Made by a program: the position numbers and the translations under genes. Positions 5,868 to 10,471 of a stretch of 10,471 nt of DNA are shown here, in pieces. The stretch is from JAWLGW01 sp964569055. Its GTDB lineage: Bacteria; Planctomycetota; J058. Position 1 is the first letter of the stretch. Each line of letters starts with the position of its first letter. The notes below the pieces were generated by a model, which saw nothing but the letters and a program-made list of their open reading frames with translations, made no database searches and was not told the DNA's origin. Location of the stretch: positions 1-10,471 of the forward strand of contig CAZMSZ010000273.1 of NCBI GenBank assembly GCA_964569055.1. Reading direction: 5' to 3'.

Positions 5868-7362
5868 CGGCGGCGACGGGACGACCGACGGCGGGGCGAC
5901 CTCGCCGTTCTCGGCCGCGACGCCCTCGATGGGCGTCAACCTCAACGCCGTGTCCTACTTCTCGCCCGAGTGGGCGTTCGTCGACGTGATGAAGTCCTCG
6001 CGCATGGGCAAGCACGGGCGCTACCCGTGGGACCTCGTGAACCCCAAGGGGCTCGCGGCCCCCAAGCTCGACGCCAACGGCTGGCCGCTCGGCCTCGGTG
6101 ACGGTCAGTCGGTGTGGACGCCCACCATGGTCGGCCTCTCGGGTCACTACCCCGGCGGCAACTACACCGTCATGTTCGAGGGCGAGGGCGAGGTCGAGCT
6201 CGACTGGGACGCGGAGCGGACGCGCCACTCCAACGACGGCGCGCAGACCGCCCGCTTCACCGTCCCGGTGACGCCCACGGACACCGGGATCGTGATCCGG
6301 ATCCTGCGGTCGAACCCGAGCAATCACGTACGCAACGTCCGCGTGATCATGCCGGGGTTCGAGAGCAAGTACGAGTCCGAGCCCTTCCACCCCCTCTTCC
6401 TGCAGCGGCTCGCGCCGTTCACGGTGCTGCGCTTCATGGACTGGGGGGATACCAACCACTCGCCGGTGCGCACGTGGGCGGAGCGGCGCGTGGAGGGGTA
6501 TCGCACCCACCACCGCGGGGCCGCCTACGAGGTCATGGCGAAGCTCTGCAACACCCTCGACAAGCACGCCTGGATCTGCATCCCTCACAAGGCGAACGAC
6601 GAGTACGTGCGCAAGACCGCGGCGCTGCTCAAGGAGCGCCTCGAGCCGAACCTCAAGGTGTTCGTGGAGTACTCGAACGAGGTGTGGAACGGCGCCTTCG
6701 ACCAGGCCGACCACGTGCGGAGCTGGGCCAGCGGCGAGGGCAAGACCTGGCAGCAGTGGTACGCGCGCCGCTCGGTCGAGATCTTCAAGATCTTCGAGGA
6801 GGTCCTGGGGGCGGAGCGCGCGATCACCGTGCTCGGCTCGCAGGCCGCGAGCCCGGGCGTGTCGCAGGCGATCGTCAGCGCGGCCGGTGGCAAGGCCGAC
6901 GCGCTCGCGATCGCGCCCTACTTCGGCGGCAAGCTCGGCACGAGCTCCCAGGCGGGCTCGGTGCGCGGGTGGAGCGTGAGCCAGGTGCTCGACGCCTGCC
7001 AGGAGGACCTGGCGCGCTGGCGCGACAAGGTGCGCCAGCAGCAGGCGATCGCCAAGGGCGCCAACATGACGCTGATCGCCTACGAAGGCGGGCAGCACCT
7101 CGTCGGCGTGGGCTCGTACTCGAACGACACGCAGCTGCGCAACCTGTTCATCAAGGCCAACCGGAACGCGCGGATGGGAGCGATCTACCGCGACTACTTC
7201 GCGAACTGGCTGGCCGAGGGCGGCGGGGTGTTCTGCGTGTTCAACTACGTGAAGACCTTCGGCAAGAGCGGGAGCTGGGGGATCCTGGAGTACCAGGACC
7301 AGACCGACGCCCCGAAGTACGACGCCGTGGTCGACGTCGCCAACCAGTGGAAGGCCCGCTAA
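5868..7362 (+). CDS. Secreted clan GH-A-like glycoside hydrolase / cellulose-binding-annotated family (5' end lost in gap)
   Basis: The frame enters from the gap and gives 497 visible residues (first full codon 5869). It begins with a Gly/Asp/Thr linker (GGDGTTDGGATS) of the kind that follows lipoprotein signals, so export is likely but the signal lies in the gap. Next comes a beta-rich N-terminal module (GVNLNAVSYFSPEWAFVD to about residue 160, including YPGGNYTVMFEGEGEVELDWD). A TIM-barrel-like region starts around PFTVLRFMDWGDTN. VEYSNEVWN carries an Asn-Glu pair (Glu271 of the visible part, codon 6679-6681), as expected for the acid/base of clan GH-A. IAYEGGQH carries Glu406 (codon 7084-7086), a candidate nucleophile late in the barrel. 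I recognise this family from bacterial genomes, usually unnamed or labelled cellulose-binding, but cannot assign a GH number or substrate. Divergence from a barrel gene and proximity to a flippase suggest action on an exopolysaccharide. A non-catalytic role is possible. Confidence 0.8.
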
Positions 7363-7386
7363 CGCTCAGGGGCTTGGCGAGCGCCA

Positions 7387-7421
7387 GGGGGCTCTGGGGG
7401 CAGGAGCCTCCCAGAGCCTCC
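7387..7421 (+). terminator. Strong hairpin after the glycosidase-like gene
   Basis: GGCTCTGGG (7390-7398) pairs perfectly with CCCAGAGCC (7410-7418). One G-T wobble and two G-C pairs extend the base (7387-7389 with 7419-7421). GGC (7399-7401) with GCC (7406-7408) extends the top across a single bulged T, leaving an AGGA loop. It starts 24 bases after the stop codon. No T-run follows, so factor-independent termination is only a candidate role; a 3' mRNA-protecting structure is the alternative. Confidence 0.55.
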
Positions 7422-7465
7422 GGCGGCTCGGCATCGAGCGAGCGCCGGGGGAGGACTCTGGCGGA

Positions 7466-7563
7466 GGCTGTCGCTTCGGCGTCCACCTTCGTGCCCGTGC
7501 CCGTGCCCGTCTCCGTGCGCGTGACCCGGCACGGGCACGGGCACGAGGCTCAATGCGTCAGCC
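7466..7563 (-). repeat. Palindromic dispersed repeat, copy B (inverted relative to copy A)
   Basis: CGTGCCCGTGCCCGTGCC (7490-7507) is perfectly complementary to 7528-7545, an 18-bp stem. Flanking pairs (7487-7489 with 7546-7548, one G-T wobble) lengthen it to 21, around a 20-nt loop. Read on the minus strand, the unit begins GGCTGACGCATTGAGCCTCG, which differs at two positions from the left end of copy A. It then continues with the same blocks GGGTCACGCGCACG, AGACGGGCA, GGGCACGAAGG, GGACGCC and AAGCGACAGCC. Ends GGCTGTCGC on one side and GGCTGACGC on the other form terminal inverted repeats. This copy is shorter and more symmetrical than copy A. It could be a MITE-like or REP-like element; the family is not recognised. 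Confidence 0.75.
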
Positions 7564-7614
7564 TCGCGGGCGGAGCCCCCCAGAATCCACACCGGCCTGA
7601 CGTTCGCTGCGCCG

Positions 7615-7645
7615 ACGGGCGCGGGCCCTCGCGGTCCGCGCCCGT
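7615..7645 (+). promoter_or_regulatory. Long stem-loop in the leader of the flippase gene
   Basis: ACGGGCGCGG (7615-7624) and CCGCGCCCGT (7636-7645) are perfect complements. A G-T wobble (7625/7635) and two more pairs continue inward, giving a 13-bp stem with a 5-nt loop. It ends 47 bases before the flippase start codon. If transcribed, it would be a very stable leader structure that could act as terminator or attenuator, or simply be an extragenic palindrome. No T-run follows. Confidence 0.5.
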
Positions 7646-7692
7646 GGGCGCTCCACCCGAGTCGCCCTCCTCAGCAGGGAGCGAGCCGGGGG

Positions 7693-9222
7693 ATGACGCC
7701 AGCCGGAGCGGAGCAAGCGATCGCGGCGGGAAGTTCCGCGGCAGCTGCGGAATGCTCCCCGCCGAGCCCGGCGCCCGGCGCCCTGCGCCGCCGCGCGGTG
7801 AACGGGACGCTCTGGACGGCCGGCTCGCACGTCGCGGCGAACGCCATCCGGCTGGGCGGGAACCTGGCGCTGACCCGCCTGCTGTTCCCCGAAGCGTTCG
7901 GGGTGATGGCGATCGTCAACGTCTTCATTCAGGGGCTGTGGCTGTTCACGGACGTGGGGATCGGCCCCGCGATCGTGCAGAGCCCGCGGGGAGACGACCA
8001 GCGCTTCCTCGACACGGCGTTCACGCTCCAGGTCGTGCGGGGCCTGGCGCTCTGCACGGCGTGCGCGCTCCTGGCGGCGCCCGTGGCGAGCTTCTACCGC
8101 ACGACCGAGCCGCTGGCGGCGCAGCTCGTCTGGTTCCTGCCGGTCGCCGGCCTGGGCGCGGCGATCGACGGGGCGGCCTCGAGCCGGATCGCGCGCTACC
8201 GGCGTCACCTGCGCCTGAAGCAGGTGGCGATGCTCGACGTCGGCTCGCAGGCGCTCGCGATGGTGGTCATGATCGCGTGGGCCTGGCTCTCGCCCTCGAT
8301 CTGGGCGCTGGTGGCGGGCGGGCTGGCCAAGGCGAGCTTCCATACCCTGGGCAGCCACCTGTTCCTGGAGGGCGAGCGCGACCGGCTGCGCTGGGAGCGC
8401 GACGCGGGGCGCGCGCTGTTCGAGTTCGGCAAGTGGGTGTTCGCGAGCACGATCCTGACGTTCCTCGCCGCGCAGGCCGACCGGCTGATCCTGGGGAAGC
8501 TCGTCTCCTGGGACCTGCTGGGGGTGTACGGGATCGCGGTCACGCTGGCCATGGCGCCGACCACCATGCTGTCCCGCCTGGGCCACGCGGTGGTGTTCCC
8601 GGTGCTGAGCCGGCTGCGGGACCGGGGCGAGGCGCGCCTGCGGAAGGCGGCGGCGGAGGCGCGCCTCCCGCTGTTCCTGGGGGGCGGCGCGCTGATCGCG
8701 GCCTTGCTCCCGGCGGGCCCGGCGCTGGTCGAGACGCTCTACGACGAGCGCTACGCGGAGGCGGGCTGGATGCTGCGGCTCCTCCTGGTCGGGGGCTGGA
8801 TGCGCTGCCTGGGCGCGCCGAACGAGGCCACGCTGCTGGCGTTCGGCCACACGCACGCGATCGCGGCGGGGAACGCCGCCCGCCTGCTGGCGATCGTGGG
8901 GCTCCTGCCGCTCGGGTTCGCGAGCCACGGGTTCACGGGCGCGGTGCTCGGCCTGGTCGCGGCCGACGCGCTCCGCTACGCGACGACGACCTTGTTCGTG
9001 CGTCGGCTCGGGCTGGGCGGGCTGCGCTACGACCTCGGGCTGAGCGCGCTCCTGGCGCTCTCGACCGTCCTCGGCTACCTCGCCGTGGGCCTGGCCGAGT
9101 CGGCGCTCGCGCCCCCCGCGGTGCGCGCGGCGGTGGGCATGGGGGTCGGCGCGCTGCCCTGGGCGGCGCCAGCCTGGCGGTGGTGGCGTCGACGCGCCGC
9201 GGCGGGTCGAGCTAGCGCCTGA
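7693..9222 (+). CDS. Wzx-type oligosaccharide/polysaccharide flippase
   Basis: A 509-residue polytopic inner-membrane protein. After a soluble Ala/Pro-rich N-terminal stretch (1-35) comes a first amphipathic/hydrophobic segment (NGTLWTAGSHVAANAIRLGGNLALTRLL), then repeated hydrophobic segments to about residue 495; I estimate 12 or more helices. Family-like features are FPEAFGVMAIVNVFIQ, EFGKWVFASTILTFLAAQADRLILGKL (about 244-270, with the buried Asp of ADRLILG) and LLGVYGIAVTLA, as in the Polysacc_synt_3/MOP superfamily. It would flip lipid-linked oligosaccharide repeat units to the periplasm for polymerisation. AGGGAG (7676-7681) lies 11 nt before the ATG. Its stop overlaps an ATG of the next frame (TGATG at 9220-9224), so the HEAT-like gene is probably co-transcribed. 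No polymerase, glycosyltransferase or OPX gene is visible in the window. A lipid II-type or teichuronic-type flippase of the same superfamily is less likely. Confidence 0.87.
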   Translation: MTPAGAEQAIAAGSSAAAAECSPPSPAPGALRRRAVNGTLWTAGSHVAANAIRLGGNLALTRLLFPEAFGVMAIVNVFIQGLWLFTDVGIGPAIVQSPRGDDQRFLDTAFTLQVVRGLALCTACALLAAPVASFYRTTEPLAAQLVWFLPVAGLGAAIDGAASSRIARYRRHLRLKQVAMLDVGSQALAMVVMIAWAWLSPSIWALVAGGLAKASFHTLGSHLFLEGERDRLRWERDAGRALFEFGKWVFASTILTFLAAQADRLILGKLVSWDLLGVYGIAVTLAMAPTTMLSRLGHAVVFPVLSRLRDRGEARLRKAAAEARLPLFLGGGALIAALLPAGPALVETLYDERYAEAGWMLRLLLVGGWMRCLGAPNEATLLAFGHTHAIAAGNAARLLAIVGLLPLGFASHGFTGAVLGLVAADALRYATTTLFVRRLGLGGLRYDLGLSALLALSTVLGYLAVGLAESALAPPAVRAAVGMGVGALPWAAPAWRWWRRRAAAGRASA

Positions 9223-9232
9223 TGCGTTCGCC

Positions 9233-9243
9233 AGGAGAGGAGG
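9233..9243 (+). promoter_or_regulatory. Strong ribosome binding site deciding the GTG start at 9249
   Basis: The purine run AGGAGAGGAGG ends 5 nt before GTG 9249. It lies inside the coding frame that would start at ATG 9222, whose own upstream sequence has only a poor match. Spacing and strength favour GTG 9249 as the real start. Confidence 0.6.
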
Positions 9244-9248
9244 TCGAG

Positions 9249-10007
9249 GTGTCGAGGAACCAACGCAGCGGCGACGTGCGGCTCCGGCGCTGGCTGGCGC
9301 ACCTCGCGCCGCTCCCGGCCGTCGCCGTGGCCGCGGTCCTGTGCGCGCAGGTCGTGCTGGCGCCCGAGCCCACCTCGAGCGCGCGCCCCGTGCTCGCCCA
9401 GGCCCCCGTCCGGCGCCCGACGCGGCCGCCTCGCGCCGCGGCGCCGGCGGAGCCCGCTCCCGAGCCGACCCCCGCGCGCGAGGCCGAGCCCCCGCCTCCG
9501 GTCGCAGCGACCCCGCCGAGCGCGGAGACGCCCGCCCCGCCAGCGGCAGCGACGCCGCGGCCCTGGGGCCCCGTCGACGAGGCCGACGCGGCCGACCCCG
9601 AGCGGCGCCTCGCGGCCATTCCGCTCCTGATCGAGCAGGCGGCCAGCGACCCGGCCGCGCGGCGCGCGCTCGAGCGGCTCCTCGACGACCCCGAGCCGCG
9701 CGTGGCGCGGGAGGCCGCCTACGCCTGCGCCGAGCTCCCCGACGGGCGCAGCGTGCTCGCCCGCCGCCTGTGGCGTGGCGCCCTGCCGGGCCTGCTCGAG
9801 CTCGCGTGCATCGAGGGGCTCGCTCGGGTCGGCGAGCCCGACGACATTCGTCGCCTGCTCCACTGGAGCGAGCAGCCCGGCCTCGCCGGCGAGCTCGCCG
9901 CCGACGCGATCCGCCAGATCTGCCGGCGCGCCGGCCTCCCCCCGCCGCCGGGCCTCCGCCCGCCGGCCATGGAGGAGGAGGAGCTGCAGCGCGGGCCGCC
10001 CGGGTAG
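9249..10007 (+). CDS. Membrane-anchored HEAT-repeat-like protein with proline-rich stalk
   Basis: 252 residues from GTG 9249; an ATG at 9222 overlapping the flippase stop would add 9 residues. A short basic N-terminus (RNQRSGDVRLRRW) precedes one hydrophobic segment (LAHLAPLPAVAVAAVLCAQVVLA, about residues 16-38), read as a membrane anchor or uncleaved signal. A Pro/Ala-rich stretch (about 39-108) follows, of the type that spans the periplasm. The C-terminal half (about 115-225) is alpha-helical with HEAT/PBS-like periodicity: RRLAAIPLLIEQAASDPAARRALERLLDDPEPRVAREAAYACAELPDG and a second array ending GEPDDIRRLLHW. The tail is acidic, then Pro/Gly-rich. It has no catalytic motif and is probably a protein-interaction module in the envelope. 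Tight coupling to the flippase gene suggests a role in the same export process. I do not recognise a named family. Confidence 0.75.
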   Translation: MSRNQRSGDVRLRRWLAHLAPLPAVAVAAVLCAQVVLAPEPTSSARPVLAQAPVRRPTRPPRAAAPAEPAPEPTPAREAEPPPPVAATPPSAETPAPPAAATPRPWGPVDEADAADPERRLAAIPLLIEQAASDPAARRALERLLDDPEPRVAREAAYACAELPDGRSVLARRLWRGALPGLLELACIEGLARVGEPDDIRRLLHWSEQPGLAGELAADAIRQICRRAGLPPPPGLRPPAMEEEELQRGPPG

Positions 10008-10030
10008 CCCGCGCTACTCCACGATCAACG

Positions 10031-10052
10031 CGCGCCCGCCGAACAGGGCGCG
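10031..10052. terminator. Hairpin between convergent genes (possible bidirectional terminator)
   Basis: CGCGCCC (10031-10037) and GGGCGCG (10046-10052) form a perfect 7-bp stem with an 8-nt loop. It sits in the 74-bp gap between the 3' end of the plus-strand HEAT-like gene and the 3' end of the minus-strand frataxin gene. Neither side has a T-run. Confidence 0.4.
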
Positions 10053-10081
10053 GAGCGTGAGGAACGCGGCCGGCATGGCGA

Positions 10082-10420
10082 TCAGAACGAGACGGCGACG
10101 CCCTCGTGCTCGCGCAGCAGCTGCGTGAGGGTCGCGAACAGCTCCTCGCCGGTCTTGTCGGCGACCCAGGTCCCGCCGCCCGCGGCGTCCTCGGCGTAGG
10201 CGAAGTGCCAGGCGCGCCGCTCGGCCGCCAGCCAGATCTGGAGCGCGGCCCGCTGCGTGTTCACGATCCACGGGCTGCGCCCGCTCCCGAACTCGAGCCG
10301 GACCACCCCCATGGAGGGGCCGCTCACCTCGACCACGTCGGGGTCGATCTCGTCGAACGCGGCCACGACGCGCTCGAGCGTCGCGTTGGCCAGCTTGTCG
10401 AAGCGCTGCTCGTCGATCAT
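10082..10420 (-). CDS. cyaY: Frataxin/CyaY family iron-sulfur assembly protein
   Basis: A 112-residue protein, close to the usual bacterial CyaY length (about 106). The N-terminal helix is rich in acidic residues (DEQRFDKLANATLERVVAAFDEIDPDVVEV), as in the iron-binding acidic ridge. The beta-sheet core shows the family signature: VVRLEFGSG, then WIVNTQRAALQIWLAAERRAWHF, corresponding to the I-I-N-x-Q-x-x-x-x-Q-x-W-L-A pattern of CyaY. GTWVADKTGEELFATL then matches the W-x-x-D-x-(S/T)-G-E-x-(F/L) segment. The end GVAVSF also resembles CyaY C-termini. It should bind the IscS/IscU cysteine desulfurase complex and modulate iron-sulfur cluster formation in the cytosol. It is convergent with the HEAT-like gene and seems to stand alone; what lies upstream is outside the window. 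A GGGGGA run about 10 nt before the ATG can serve as ribosome binding site. Confidence 0.92.
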   Translation of the reverse strand: MIDEQRFDKLANATLERVVAAFDEIDPDVVEVSGPSMGVVRLEFGSGRSPWIVNTQRAALQIWLAAERRAWHFAYAEDAAGGGTWVADKTGEELFATLTQLLREHEGVAVSF

Positions 10421-10426
10421 GCGGCG

Positions 10427-10455
10427 GTTGTCCCCCGCGCCGGCGGTTGAGTCAA
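10427..10455 (-). promoter_or_regulatory. Possible promoter of cyaY
   Basis: On the minus strand TTGACT (10450-10455) lies exactly 17 bases upstream of GACAAC (10427-10432). The -35 matches the sigma-70 consensus at 5 of 6 positions, the -10 at only 3 of 6. Use of this promoter would place the transcript start almost on the start codon (leaderless) and would exclude the GGGGGA ribosome site, so the call is weak. Confidence 0.22.
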
Positions 10456-10471
10456 GGTCGGATGGGGGACG

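Larger units (their letters stand above)
7363..7692. other. Intergenic region rich in stem-loops
   Basis: These 330 bases between the glycosidase-like gene and the flippase gene contain no credible coding sequence. They hold three separate strong inverted repeats: a hairpin shortly after the upstream stop (7387-7421), dispersed repeat copy B (7466-7563) and a 13-bp stem-loop in the likely leader of the flippase gene (7615-7645). No clear sigma-70-type promoter pair is seen. The flippase gene is probably transcribed from its own promoter here, because the upstream hairpin would hinder read-through. Confidence 0.6.

Noticed and set aside
4480..7098. Minus-strand frame of 872 codons across the N gap
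   Set aside because: It runs antisense to the glycosidase-like gene, crosses 100 N and then follows a shadow frame of the barrel gene. No protein features support it.
7490..7545. GTGCCC tandem units considered as a CRISPR array or simple satellite
   Set aside because: The units are 6 bases without spacers and appear as complementary arms, which fits a palindrome and not a CRISPR array.
6114..9215. Plus-strand frame of 1033 codons spanning glycosidase, intergenic region and flippase
   Set aside because: It is a +1/+2 shadow of two recognisable genes, with arginine-rich low-complexity translation.
9222..9248. ATG 9222 as start of the HEAT-like gene
   Set aside because: It overlaps the flippase stop, which is attractive for coupling, but it lacks a good ribosome site, whereas GTG 9249 has GGAGG at 5 nt. 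Kept only as an alternative.
10014..10076. A 20-residue minus-strand peptide (MPAAFLTLRALFGGRALIVE) just after cyaY
   Set aside because: It is too short to judge, has no ribosome site of its own, and overlaps the convergent hairpin; chance is the simplest explanation.

Overview
This is a very GC-rich, densely coded window. The gene set (Ser/Thr kinase, FHA-diguanylate cyclase-receiver fusion, short histidine kinase and receiver proteins, polysaccharide-export-type barrel, Wzx-like flippase, frataxin) and the extreme GC bias at third codon positions suggest a delta-proteobacterial/Myxococcota genome, possibly of the Polyangia. That placement is an inference from style and gene content, not from a marker gene. 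A run of 100 N (5768-5867) shows this is a scaffold of two contigs, and the joint cuts the 5' ends of two divergent genes.

The left part (1-4483, minus strand) is a signalling block. In transcription order it holds a small soluble histidine kinase, a receiver-only response regulator overlapping it by 4 bases, a 616-residue FHA/GAF-like/GGDEF/REC protein, and after about 490 bp of structured non-coding DNA an Hanks-type Ser/Thr kinase that runs off the left edge. The first three look like one transcription unit. The histidine kinase has two possible receivers (the stand-alone one and the C-terminal one of the cyclase). The FHA domain of the cyclase is a plausible reader of threonine phosphorylation by the nearby kinase. 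The layout suggests that two-component and Ser/Thr signals meet on c-di-GMP synthesis.

The middle and right part (4599-10007) looks like an envelope/polysaccharide block. A minus-strand outer-membrane beta-barrel resembling exopolysaccharide-locus porins and a plus-strand secreted clan GH-A-like glycosidase diverge from the assembly gap. A Wzx-type oligosaccharide flippase and a membrane-anchored HEAT-like protein with a proline-rich stalk follow on the plus strand. c-di-GMP commonly controls exopolysaccharide production, so the two blocks may be functionally linked, but no sequence here proves it. A convergent frataxin gene (cyaY) closes the window.

The most unusual non-coding content is a palindromic dispersed element with GTGCCC-type microrepeats and matching ends, present as two copies in opposite orientation (1260-1398 and 7466-7563). 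A probable third, degenerate relative lies beside the first copy. Two further strong stem-loops flank the second copy in the glycosidase-flippase interval.
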